Shown here in pieces: positions 22,730-30,467 of a stretch of DNA of 53,403 nt; within the stretch, counting starts at the first letter, position 1; the number at the start of each line of letters is the position of its first letter. The position numbers and the translations under genes were made by a program. The DNA is from Candidatus Gastranaerophilales bacterium (lineage in GTDB: Bacteria > Cyanobacteriota > Vampirovibrionia > Gastranaerophilales > Gastranaerophilaceae). The DNA lies in assembly GCA_017467305.1 (NCBI GenBank), contig JAFTSM010000022.1, positions 1 through 53,403 on the forward strand. Reading direction: 5' to 3'. Below the pieces are notes generated by a model that ran no database searches, was not told the DNA's origin, and worked only from the letters and a program-made list of their open reading frames with translations.

Positions 22730-23996
22730 TCAATTTAGACATTAAATCTAAAAATTCTGGAAAAGAAATATCAACCCATTGAAATTCATTAATTTTAATG
22801 GGTTTTTTGCATATTAAACCAGCAACGTATAAGCTCATAGCTATTCTGTGGTCATGATAACATTCTATTTCAGCATCACCAGTTAGCTCTGTTTTTCCTT
22901 TTATTATAAATCCATCTGGTGTTTCTTCTATATCAGCACCTAGCTTTTGAACTTCTGTTTTAACTGCGGTTATTCTATCAGCTTCTTTATTTCTTAAATC
23001 TTGAGCATCTTTAATTATAGTTGTTCCTTCTGCTTGAGTTGCAGCAATAGCTATAATAGGAATTTCATCAATTAATCTAGGAATTATTTCACCTTCAATT
23101 GTAGTAGCTTTTAGATTTGAATATCTGACTCTAATGTCAGCAACTTTTTCATTTGAAATAACTCTTTCATTCAATAATTGGATATCACCATTCATTGCTT
23201 TTAAAACATCAATTATTCCACTTCTAGTCTCATTAATACCAACATTTCTGATAATTATATCTGAATTAGGAACGATTAATGCAGCAACCATAAAGAAAGC
23301 AGCAGATGAAATATCACCACATACTGTTATATCAACTGGTTTTAATTGAGATTTTTTTATAGTAACTTTTGTACCCTCAACCTTTATATCAGCACCCATA
23401 TATTCAAACATAAGCTCTGTATGATTGCGTGATTTATATGGTTCAGTGAAAGAGGTTTCACCTTCAGCATTTAAACCAGCCAACAGAATACAAGATTTTA
23501 CTTGTGCTGAAGCAAGAGGTGAATTATAATCAATAGCTTTTAAATTTGTTCCTTTTATTTCTAAAGGTAATTTATAATCTTGGTGAACAAAATTAGCTCC
23601 CATTTGTTCTAAAGGTGCAATAACTCGCTTCATTGGACGTTTTGAAAGGCTTTGGTCTCCAAACATTTTTGAATTAATTCTTTGCCCAGCAAGTAGCCCC
23701 ATCATCAATCTTGTTGTTGTACCAGAGTTACCGCAATCTAAAGCTTCAGCTGGCTCCTTTAACGCCTCAGTTGCATCAATAATAACTTCTTTTTCATTTA
23801 TGAATTCAACTTTACAACCTAATTGTTGAATAATTTTTAGAGTAGACATACAGTCTGCCCCTTTAGAAAAATTACTCACTTTCAGCTTGCCTTTTGTCAA
23901 AGAAGAAAACATAAAGGCACGATGAGTAATAGATTTATCTGCTGGGATTTCAATCTCACCATTTAATGATTTAATTTTATTAACTGTAATATCCAT
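22719..23996 (-). CDS. aroA: 3-phosphoshikimate 1-carboxyvinyltransferase
   Basis: EPSP synthase joins shikimate-3-phosphate and phosphoenolpyruvate in the shikimate pathway. The 425-residue protein carries PADKSITHRA (about 18-27), LDCGNSGTTTR (about 85-95), GDQSLSKRPM (about 112-121) and a late EADRI/HDHR region (about 336-390), all active-site segments of the family. It is full length. It is the last gene of the malQ-queD-uppP-punA group, starting 12 bases after punA. Its 3' end overlaps the TonB-like gene on the other strand. Confidence 0.95.
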   Translation of the reverse strand: MDITVNKIKSLNGEIEIPADKSITHRAFMFSSLTKGKLKVSNFSKGADCMSTLKIIQQLGCKVEFINEKEVIIDATEALKEPAEALDCGNSGTTTRLMMGLLAGQRINSKMFGDQSLSKRPMKRVIAPLEQMGANFVHQDYKLPLEIKGTNLKAIDYNSPLASAQVKSCILLAGLNAEGETSFTEPYKSRNHTELMFEYMGADIKVEGTKVTIKKSQLKPVDITVCGDISSAAFFMVAALIVPNSDIIIRNVGINETRSGIIDVLKAMNGDIQLLNERVISNEKVADIRVRYSNLKATTIEGEIIPRLIDEIPIIAIAATQAEGTTIIKDAQDLRNKEADRITAVKTEVQKLGADIEETPDGFIIKGKTELTGDAEIECYHDHRIAMSLYVAGLICKKPIKINEFQWVDISFPEFLDLMSKLTIS

Positions 23997-24008
23997 AATT
24001 CTTTTCGA

Positions 24009-24809
24009 CTATATCTGTTTAATAAATTCTGATAATAATTCTTTAAAGCTTTCTTTTACACGATTAGCTGTATCTATAACTTCTTGGTGATTTAATGGAT
24101 AATCAGAAACACCAGCTGCATAATTTGTTAAACAGCTTATACCCATAACCTTTAAACCACAATAATTAGCAACAATTGCCTCTGGAACTGTAGACATACC
24201 AACAGCGTTTCCACCAAGCTTTCTAAACATATTTACTTCTGCTGGAGTTTCATAGCTTGGGCCAGTTGTTGCAACATAAACACCTTTTTGATATGAAATT
24301 CCTAATTTTTCGGCAATATCTTCTGCTAATTCTATTAATTCTTCTTTATAAACTTCACTCATATCTGGGAAACGAGTACCTAATGAATCATCATTTGCAC
24401 CAATTAACGGATTTGTTCCCATAAAGTTGATATGGTCAGTAATAAACATTAATTCACCAGGAGCAAATTCACCACTCACAGCTCCAGCAGCATTTGTAAT
24501 AATTAAAGTTTGAACACCTAATTTTTTCATAACTTTTACTGGATATGTAACAGTCTGCATAGAATACCCTTCATAAAAGTGGTATCTACCTTGCATCATA
24601 ACAACTTTTTTACCATTAACTTCTGCAAAAACTAATTGACCTTTGTGTCCCGCAACATTTGATTTTTGAAACCCAGGTATTTCATTATAAGGTACAACTA
24701 TTGATTCAAAACTATCGGCAAAATCGCCTAAGCCACTTCCTAAAATGATACCAATTTCTGGCTTAAAATCCCCAATTTTTTCTTTTATGTAATCAACAGT
24801 TAATTGCAT
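24009..24809 (-). CDS. punA: Purine nucleoside phosphorylase I
   Basis: This 266-residue trimeric-type phosphorylase cleaves inosine and guanosine (and deoxy forms) with phosphate, for purine salvage. Visible signatures are ILGSGLGDF (about 22-30, phosphate loop), AGHKGQL, MQGRYHFYEGY (about 74-84), ITNAAGAV and the purine-binding GPSYETPAE followed by GMSTVPE. The late SCLTNYAAGV segment also fits this family. It belongs to the low-molecular-mass class, not the hexameric DeoD class. It starts three bases after uppP ends, inside the same minus-strand operon. Confidence 0.93.
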   Translation of the reverse strand: MQLTVDYIKEKIGDFKPEIGIILGSGLGDFADSFESIVVPYNEIPGFQKSNVAGHKGQLVFAEVNGKKVVMMQGRYHFYEGYSMQTVTYPVKVMKKLGVQTLIITNAAGAVSGEFAPGELMFITDHINFMGTNPLIGANDDSLGTRFPDMSEVYKEELIELAEDIAEKLGISYQKGVYVATTGPSYETPAEVNMFRKLGGNAVGMSTVPEAIVANYCGLKVMGISCLTNYAAGVSDYPLNHQEVIDTANRVKESFKELLSEFIKQI

Positions 24810-24812
24810 AAT

Positions 24813-25667
24813 TTATACCCCATTTACAAAATAATTAAAAAACACAAAAGTAGATACTCCTACTATTATGCAATAATATCCAAAAAATGCAAGTGAATAT
24901 TTACCTACAAACTTTAGAAAATACTTAACACACAAGTAACCAACAACGGCTGAAACTATTGTTCCTATTATAATAGCACTCCAGTTATAACCAGCAAACT
25001 CAGCCATATCAATTTTAATCAATGGATAAACCATTGAAGCACCTAATATAATTGGAATACTCAATAAAAACGAATACTTTGCAGCAGTTACTCTGTCTTT
25101 TTTACTAAATAGACCAGTTGCAATGGTTAAACCGGAACGAGAAAATCCTGGTAGTGCAGCAATACCTTGAGATATTGCCATTAATATAGATGATTTAAAA
25201 TCCATTTCATTAGATTTATTTTCTAACTTTTTAGAAAAAGCTTCTGCTGAAAATAGTAAAATACCAGTAATAATCATCAATAATCCAACAGTTGCCGGTG
25301 CATATACTAAACCTTCTGCTACATCGTGTAATGGAAACGCAATAACTATTGTGATTGCAGTACCAAGTAAAATATACAAAGCCAATTTTGCATTAGTTGA
25401 AGAAAAATCTTTTGTTTTAACTGCTTCAATAAATGCTTTTATAATTTCTAAAATATCTTTTCTAAAATAAATTAATACAGCAACTAAAGTACCTAAGTGT
25501 AGCATAATATCAAGAAAAACTTCTTGAGAAGATTCTTGTTGAATAGGCATATCCTTAAATACTTTGTATAGGTTTGATGTAATAACTAAATGTGCTGAAC
25601 TTGAAATAGGCAAGAACTCACTGAATCCTTGCACTATTCCCATAATAACTGATTGCAAAATATGCAT
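24813..25667 (-). CDS. uppP: Undecaprenyl-diphosphatase UppP (BacA)
   Basis: UppP removes a phosphate from undecaprenyl diphosphate to regenerate the lipid carrier for cell-wall building. The 284-residue inner-membrane protein has about eight helices and both family motifs: QGFSEFLPISSSAH (about 13-26) and PGFSRSGLTIA (about 175-185, with the catalytic Arg/Ser). Loss of this activity sensitises cells to bacitracin in other bacteria; no resistance context is seen here. It follows queD by three bases. Confidence 0.95.
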   Translation of the reverse strand: MHILQSVIMGIVQGFSEFLPISSSAHLVITSNLYKVFKDMPIQQESSQEVFLDIMLHLGTLVAVLIYFRKDILEIIKAFIEAVKTKDFSSTNAKLALYILLGTAITIVIAFPLHDVAEGLVYAPATVGLLMIITGILLFSAEAFSKKLENKSNEMDFKSSILMAISQGIAALPGFSRSGLTIATGLFSKKDRVTAAKYSFLLSIPIILGASMVYPLIKIDMAEFAGYNWSAIIIGTIVSAVVGYLCVKYFLKFVGKYSLAFFGYYCIIVGVSTFVFFNYFVNGV

Positions 25668-25670
25668 TAA

Positions 25671-26030
25671 TTACTCCTCGTAATAACTTGCACAAGCCCT
25701 TTCTGTTTCCCATACAGATACTTTTGAAATACAAGGAATATTTGCCTTTAATTTTTCATATATGAATTTTGAAAGAATTTCACTACTTGGACTAACACTT
25801 TCAAATTCTGGCAAAGTATTAATATCTTTATGGTCTAACATATCAAGTACTTTATTAAGTTCTTTCTTTAGCACCTTAAAATCAATCAACAAGTTAGATT
25901 TATCAAGTTGAGTTCCTTTTGCATAAACTTCAACCTTCCAATTGTGTCCGTGTTGATTTTCACATTCACCATTATAGTTTAGTAAATGGTGTGCCGCTGA
26001 AAATGAACTTTCTACTTTTAACTCATGCAT
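25671..26030 (-). CDS. queD: 6-carboxytetrahydropterin synthase QueD
   Basis: QueD makes 6-carboxy-5,6,7,8-tetrahydropterin from dihydroneopterin triphosphate in queuosine synthesis. The 119-residue protein has the zinc-binding His15, His27 and His29, catalytic Cys23 in the CENQHGHN segment, and the C-terminal WETERACASYYE with the pterin-binding Glu. Size matches QueD rather than the longer animal PTPS. Its start codon shares one base with the malQ stop (TAATG), showing translational coupling. No queC, queE or queF lies in this window. Confidence 0.9.
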   Translation of the reverse strand: MHELKVESSFSAAHHLLNYNGECENQHGHNWKVEVYAKGTQLDKSNLLIDFKVLKKELNKVLDMLDHKDINTLPEFESVSPSSEILSKFIYEKLKANIPCISKVSVWETERACASYYEE

Positions 26031-27946
26031 TAGATTAATCCTTCTAATTTTTGAATTAGTTCTTGGTGTTGTGAAGCAAATTCATTACCTCTAGCTTGGA
26101 TAGCAAGCTTTAAGATTAAAGGCAAATTCAATGCTTTACCAGCTTTTAAGTTTTCACAATAAACTTCTTCATAATTATCTGGAACTCTTAATGACCAGTT
26201 AGCATCACCTGATGTACCAGGACGGTTGTAAACATCATACAAACCTAAGAAGTCTGTGAAGAATACTTGGATATTTGCAGATTTACAAGCAAACAATTCA
26301 ATTAACTTCATTTGATTTAAGAAGTCAGCTTCGTTTGAACATCTAACAGCAACTTGTTCTTTTTCCTCTGCAGAAGCATCTGGACACAAGTCTTCTGCTA
26401 AGTTTTTACCGTTTAGATAGCCTTCTTCTGTGTGAACTGTTTTATCTGCCCACATTTTAATAGGTTCGTTATCGTGAGTACCAACCATTGCCCAGCTTCT
26501 TTCATTGATATTTTTACAACGATATGGGTGCATTGGTTTATCTGGAACTACGAATTGAATTAATTTCATACCCTGTAAGTCATATTCTTTCATTACACTT
26601 ACAACTGGCATTGTTAATGTACCTAAGTCTTCACATACGATAGAATCTTTATCTAAGCCAACTTCTTCAGCTGCACCGATAACGATTTTTTCAACTAATC
26701 TACCATATTTTCTAACTTGTTCTGGAGTTAAGCTTAAAATTCTTTCTTCTTTATCAGCTTCAACTTCATGATTTAAGTCTTCCATTTTTGCAACAGCATA
26801 TCTTGAAAGAACTGGATGTTCTGGAGATGAATATAATCTACCAGCACCTTCTTCGATTTTTGGTTTTTTGCCAGCAACATATACCCAAGGGTCGATTAAA
26901 CCAACCATGTGGTCAATTCTTACACCACCTGGGTTTTCTGTGAACATTTTTTTGTATAATTCTTTCATTAAAAGACCACCCTCACCAAGTGAGCCGTCTT
27001 CATTGAATAATTTTTCTGGATCCATAACTGGGAAGCCCCAAGCTTGACCATCATCAGAGAATAGGTCTGGAGGACAACCTAAGCACCAACCTTTTAAGAA
27101 GTATGCTTGATAAGCCCAGTTATCACGGTCTGAGAATGCAACTTGACGGTCTGCAATCATTTTTAAACCTTTTGATTGCGCATATTCTCTTGTTTTTTCA
27201 TTTTGGATTGAAATAACAAACTGGCAGAATGAATAGTATTCAATAATATCAGAATATTTTTCTTTTAATTCATTAATTCTGTTAGCGTATTGAGCTTTTT
27301 CTTCATCATTTTGTGGATTGAATAATGATTTATCCATTTCAGATTTCCACATTGGCCAGTAGTCATTACCGTGTTCTTCTATTAGTGCTTCATATAAAGA
27401 GTCTTTTTCTAACCAGAATTTATTTGCTTCTTTATATGCTTCATATTTTGCTTTTAAATCAGCATTATCTAACTTCTTGAAGTTTTCAAATGCTTCTTTT
27501 AATGCTTCTTCTTGAGCGTTGAAGATATATGAATAAGCTGTTTTGTTTGTATGTTTGTTTGGATTGTTTTCTGTAATTCTGTTGTATGTTTCTACAGAAA
27601 GAAGATTAAACCATTCATCAGTTGTTAATTGTTCTAAGTCTATGAATAATGGGTTGTTTGAAAAAATTGTACCAGTATATGGTGATGCATCAATTGATTT
27701 TGTTTTACCAGCTGGTCCAAGTTGAACATCTGTAAATACACCAGATAAAAAATCCATTAATTTTTTAGCAGCATTTGAGTTACTTGTACCAAAACCTGTA
27801 TTTTTACCATATTCAGCAGGGAAACTATTAGCGTGTGAAATAAATGCTAAGTGTTTTTTACCTAAAGCATTTAATGCTTCTTTAATAACGGCTTTTGCTT
27901 CTACACTAGCGAAATGTGTTGTGTTTTTTTCTTCGCAATAAGTCAT
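26030..27946 (-). CDS. malQ: 4-alpha-glucanotransferase (GH77)
   Basis: Amylomaltase/disproportionating enzyme, which moves alpha-1,4-glucan segments between maltodextrins in the cytosol. The 638-residue protein has the GH77 active-site residues: nucleophile Asp in GGVRIDHMVG (about 344), acid/base Glu in CEDLGT (about 438) and the third carboxylate in GTHDNEP (about 492). A helical, Glu/Lys-rich stretch around residues 140-255 is longer than in short bacterial enzymes. The GAGGATAT ribosome-binding site lies about ten bases ahead of the ATG. It heads the malQ-queD-uppP-punA-aroA group. The GH57 enzyme at 30468 and this gene together point to glycogen or maltodextrin use. Confidence 0.95.
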   Translation of the reverse strand: MTYCEEKNTTHFASVEAKAVIKEALNALGKKHLAFISHANSFPAEYGKNTGFGTSNSNAAKKLMDFLSGVFTDVQLGPAGKTKSIDASPYTGTIFSNNPLFIDLEQLTTDEWFNLLSVETYNRITENNPNKHTNKTAYSYIFNAQEEALKEAFENFKKLDNADLKAKYEAYKEANKFWLEKDSLYEALIEEHGNDYWPMWKSEMDKSLFNPQNDEEKAQYANRINELKEKYSDIIEYYSFCQFVISIQNEKTREYAQSKGLKMIADRQVAFSDRDNWAYQAYFLKGWCLGCPPDLFSDDGQAWGFPVMDPEKLFNEDGSLGEGGLLMKELYKKMFTENPGGVRIDHMVGLIDPWVYVAGKKPKIEEGAGRLYSSPEHPVLSRYAVAKMEDLNHEVEADKEERILSLTPEQVRKYGRLVEKIVIGAAEEVGLDKDSIVCEDLGTLTMPVVSVMKEYDLQGMKLIQFVVPDKPMHPYRCKNINERSWAMVGTHDNEPIKMWADKTVHTEEGYLNGKNLAEDLCPDASAEEKEQVAVRCSNEADFLNQMKLIELFACKSANIQVFFTDFLGLYDVYNRPGTSGDANWSLRVPDNYEEVYCENLKAGKALNLPLILKLAIQARGNEFASQHQELIQKLEGLI

Positions 27947-27986
27947 AATTCACATATCCTCAATAAATAACTATCTACCCCTCTAT

Positions 27987-28013
27987 TTTATAATCATAAA
28001 GGATTTTTTACAA
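27987..28013 (-). promoter_or_regulatory. Possible promoter upstream of malQ
   Basis: On the minus strand TTGTAA (28008-28013) and TATAAA (27987-27992) are 15 bases apart, a short spacer. It lies in the 72-base gap between the phosphodiester glycosidase-like gene and malQ, so malQ could be transcribed alone or with the upstream gene. Confidence 0.35.
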
Positions 28014-28018
28014 GTAAG

Positions 28019-29236
28019 TTAAGCTTTAACTCTAACAGCTAATGCATTACTTATTGAGGTTGAATTTTTTAGATTGCTACCAGTATAAACATTCCCATTA
28101 ACATACATAACTGTAGAACTGCCACCGTCAAGATTTATAGCTTCATAACATCCCAAGTCTTTCATAATATTAGCAAGTTCTTTAAGTGTTACGCCAGTTG
28201 AGCCTTCTTTTCTGCCGTCAACTGTAACCATTATCATTACATTATCTTTTGTGTAGCCAATAGCAGTTCTCGGATTTTTCCCTGCTATTGAGGTTAGTTT
28301 TTGACTTATTGGGTCAACAAAAATACTTCCCTCTTTTATCAAGTACGGTCCACCACTTATTATATGGTCTGTATCTTCCCAGTTTGGATTTAAATTATAA
28401 TTAATTGTTACTTTATCACCTAGTTTGAATCCTTTTAACGTAGTTTTAGGTGCAGAAAGAACAAAACCATTATCTGGTATGTATAATGGGTAATCTGATT
28501 TAGCTATAATTTTATTATTCAATATTACAATATGAGTTGAGTCTTTTTTTGTTTCAGCAGATTTTAAACCCCAATTCTGATTGTACAAAAGCACCTCAGA
28601 ATACATCATTCTTGGCTGATTAATATTATCTATTTTAATTGTTGTCGTTTCATTTTTTAGTTCGCCAGTAAATGCAATTCTAGAAGTTTTAAATCCAACG
28701 TCACTTATGCCCATTCCAACACGTTCATATATCGGGCCAGAAATGATTTTATCGTTAATTACTAAAGTCCCTAACGGTTTACCAGTATCTTGTTTAAAAT
28801 ATGTACCATTTACAGCAACCAAAACATTATTTTGAGTTGCTATATTATTTATTTTAGATTTTTTATTTACGCTCATTAATGGAGAAATCTCAATATTTTC
28901 ATTTATATTTCTATTAATTTCTGCAACATTAATCTTTATCCTACGAGAGTTTATATATTTGATAAGAGAAACATAAACAACACCATCATCAAGCTTTTGA
29001 ACTTTATTCTTTCCATATTTTTCAACTAGCGAATTTTCCCACAAAAAAAGAGCATTATTTTCTTGCTCTTTGTACATAGTATTTTCTTGTATATATTGTT
29101 GTAAAATACTTTCCGCTTCAAATGTATTCATGGTCATACTCTGCCCAGAGAAAACGGCTAACACCATTAACACAAAACCCAGTTTTAAGACCATTTTCTC
29201 GGAACAAACTATTCTTCGTTCAGCGAGTGCATACAT
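28019..29236 (-). CDS. Phosphodiester glycosidase-family protein
   Basis: The 405-residue exported protein has an N-terminal hydrophobic segment (about 15-32) and a C-terminal NAGPA/DUF2233 phosphodiester glycosidase domain (about 130-400). Family segments are NPRTAIGYTKDN, VTVDGRKEGSTGVTL and the Gly/Ser-rich INLDGGSSTVMYV near residue 375. Homologues act on phosphodiester-linked sugars and are often found with exopolysaccharide or cell-wall genes. The start at 29236 is chosen because AAGGA precedes it; a later ATG at 29194 would give a more standard signal peptide but has no ribosome-binding site. It is transcribed divergently from the C_GCAxxG_C_C gene, with an inverted repeat between them. 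Confidence 0.85.
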   Translation of the reverse strand: MYALAERRIVCSEKMVLKLGFVLMVLAVFSGQSMTMNTFEAESILQQYIQENTMYKEQENNALFLWENSLVEKYGKNKVQKLDDGVVYVSLIKYINSRRIKINVAEINRNINENIEISPLMSVNKKSKINNIATQNNVLVAVNGTYFKQDTGKPLGTLVINDKIISGPIYERVGMGISDVGFKTSRIAFTGELKNETTTIKIDNINQPRMMYSEVLLYNQNWGLKSAETKKDSTHIVILNNKIIAKSDYPLYIPDNGFVLSAPKTTLKGFKLGDKVTINYNLNPNWEDTDHIISGGPYLIKEGSIFVDPISQKLTSIAGKNPRTAIGYTKDNVMIMVTVDGRKEGSTGVTLKELANIMKDLGCYEAINLDGGSSTVMYVNGNVYTGSNLKNSTSISNALAVRVKA

Positions 29237-29251
29237 ATTAATGTTCCTTAT

Positions 29252-29275
29252 ACTACAATTGTAACATATTGTAGT
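29252..29275. promoter_or_regulatory. Inverted repeat between divergent genes
   Basis: ACTACAAT (29252-29259) and ATTGTAGT (29268-29275) are perfect 8-bp arms around an 8-base spacer, about 16 bases upstream of the minus-strand gene at 29236 and 76 bases from the plus-strand start. The size and place suit a dimeric repressor site. Confidence 0.45.
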
Positions 29276-29316
29276 AGGTTTTTCAATTGAAAATGCTCAA
29301 ATATTAAGAAAGATTG

Positions 29317-29322
29317 TATAAT
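29317..29322 (+). promoter_or_regulatory. -10 box for the C_GCAxxG_C_C gene
   Basis: A consensus TATAAT lies 29 bases before the ATG at 29351, with GAGGAG (from about 29337) as ribosome-binding site. No clear -35 is visible. Confidence 0.5.
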
Positions 29323-29350
29323 ATAGCTAGGAAACAGAGGAGTTAATTTA

Positions 29351-29758
29351 ATGAAAAATAATGCAGTAAAATATTTTAAAAGTGGATATTCTTGTTCAGA
29401 ATCAGTAGTACAAGCAGCGATTGATAAAGGGTATGCACCAAAGGAATTATTATCAGTAGCAACATCATTTTCTGGTGGTATGGGGGTTAGATGTTTGTGT
29501 GGTGCGGTCGCAGGTGCGCAACTAGTTATAGGTACTATGTTTGGAAAAAATGAAGAACGTGACGGAATGAAAGCTAGAGCATTAGCAAAACAATTCAATG
29601 AGAAGTTTGCCGAGAAGCATAAAGTTAATTGTTGCAAAGTTTTATCAGCTGGTTATGACTTTCATTCACCAGAACGCAAAAATCATTGTTGCTCAATGGT
29701 AGAAGAATGCTGTGATATTTTAGAAAATCTTCTAAAAGAAAATATGGTTGAAGTATAG
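29351..29758 (+). CDS. C_GCAxxG_C_C family redox-type protein
   Basis: The 135-residue cytosolic protein belongs to the C_GCAxxG_C_C family, thought to be redox-active or metal-binding. The pattern is visible: Cys15 in SGYSCSE, then RCLCGAVAG (about 47-55) with the family core, and a Cys-rich C-terminal half (NCCKVL, NHCCSMVEECC). Members often sit near oxidoreductases or transporters, but here the neighbours are a divergent phosphodiester glycosidase-like gene and a repeat. No biochemical function is established for the family. Confidence 0.88.
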   Translation: MKNNAVKYFKSGYSCSESVVQAAIDKGYAPKELLSVATSFSGGMGVRCLCGAVAGAQLVIGTMFGKNEERDGMKARALAKQFNEKFAEKHKVNCCKVLSAGYDFHSPERKNHCCSMVEECCDILENLLKENMVEV

Positions 29759-29771
29759 AAACAAATTCATA

Positions 29772-30087
29772 TTTTACATAAGAAACATTATAGATACGTT
29801 TTTGCGAGCGTAAGCGTGGCAAACCAGAGATAACATAATAAAAAATAAAATATTCTGCTAGATATTTTTTATTACTCTATTTGAATAAAATAAAAATAAA
29901 GAGTCATTGTGGAGTATAGTTAAACACCTTAGCGAGGGAACGTCAAGGCGAGGACTGTTTGAGCAAACTTGTTTGCGAGTTCCGCAGCTCTGCCGAGCTT
30001 AGATGTTATCTATACGGAACAGTTGCACTCTGTTTTTTATTTTATTTAATACCTTAGATATATTTACATAATATTCCTTATGTAAAA
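29772..30087. mobile_element. MITE-like element A, 316 bp
   Basis: The ends form a terminal inverted repeat: left 29772-29790 against right 30069-30087, 17 of 19 bases matching (TTTTACATAAG then A/G, AA, C/T, ATTA). Inside, a TTTGCGAGCG...GGCAAACC unit (29801-29826), a TATTCTGCTAGATAT unit (about 29850-29865) and a GC-richer core of about 190 bases (about 29885-30050) are seen. The core recurs almost base for base, in opposite orientation, at 53041-53243. No protein is encoded. It is a non-autonomous element; a target-site duplication is not evident. Confidence 0.75.
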
Positions 30088-30132
30088 CAACAAATATTCT
30101 CCATTAGAAAGCAAATCTAAGTTTTAAAAAGC

Positions 30133-30276
30133 AATAAAAAAGCCGCCTACTGCGCTGCGGCTAGTTTGGATTTTATTCCAAATCTCCTCTCCCTAATAGT
30201 CTTTCGACTAAAACTTTTTTACAAGAACGAGAACAAAACTAATCTCCTTAACTATTAAAACATTATTTCTATTTCT
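30133..30276 (-). ncRNA. Candidate structured small RNA
   Basis: On the minus strand three hairpins follow in order: TAGTC-GAAA-GACTA (30210-30197, GNRA tetraloop), TTTGGA...TCCAAA (30182-30165) and an AGCCGC...GCGGCT stem (30162-30141) followed by a U tract, a good terminator. Between the first two hairpins is the unpaired purine stretch AGGGAGAGGAGA (30194-30183). No minus-strand gene lies upstream, since GH57 is on the plus strand, so the transcript should start in this spacer. A second purine-rich GGAGATT lies nearer the 5' end. The family is unknown to me; transcription is inferred. Confidence 0.5.
30136..30162 (-). terminator. Terminator of the candidate small RNA
   Basis: The 6-bp GC-rich stem AGCCGC/GCGGCT (30141-30146 with 30157-30162) and six A bases on the plus strand, U on the minus strand, make a standard minus-strand terminator. 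Confidence 0.7.
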
Positions 30277-30334
30277 TGTATAGTGTACACTCATAAATTT
30301 TTTTTAAAATTTTTGTTCAAACATGTCAACATGT
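30277..30334. promoter_or_regulatory. Palindromic sites upstream of the small RNA
   Basis: TGTATAGTGTACAC (30277-30290) is an imperfect palindrome resembling the GTGTACAATGTACAC site at 3943-3957. ACATGT-CA-ACATGT (30321-30334) is a perfect 6-2-6 palindrome containing a minus-strand TTGACA. They lie between the candidate small RNA and the GH57 promoter and may control either. Confidence 0.35.
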
Positions 30335-30413
30335 AGTAATACTAACGCATTTGTTGTTTACAAGCATTTGTTAAATATCTTAACATTTGTAAAAAACAGC
30401 TGTATCATCCATG

Positions 30414-30442
30414 TTGTCTAATTCCAAATAAAATGTTATTAT
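30414..30442 (+). promoter_or_regulatory. Promoter of the GH57 gene
   Basis: TTGTCT (30414-30419) and TATTAT (30437-30442) are separated by exactly 17 bases. Transcription would begin near 30449; GGGAAG before the ATG at 30468 serves as ribosome-binding site. Confidence 0.7.
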
Positions 30443-30467
30443 TCATGAAAAGTCGGGAAGTTTTAAT

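Noticed and set aside
29772-30087. Transposase-bearing insertion sequence
   Set aside because: The inverted-repeat elements at about 29.8, 37.0 and 53.0 kb are too short and carry no open frame with transposase motifs, so they are described as non-autonomous.
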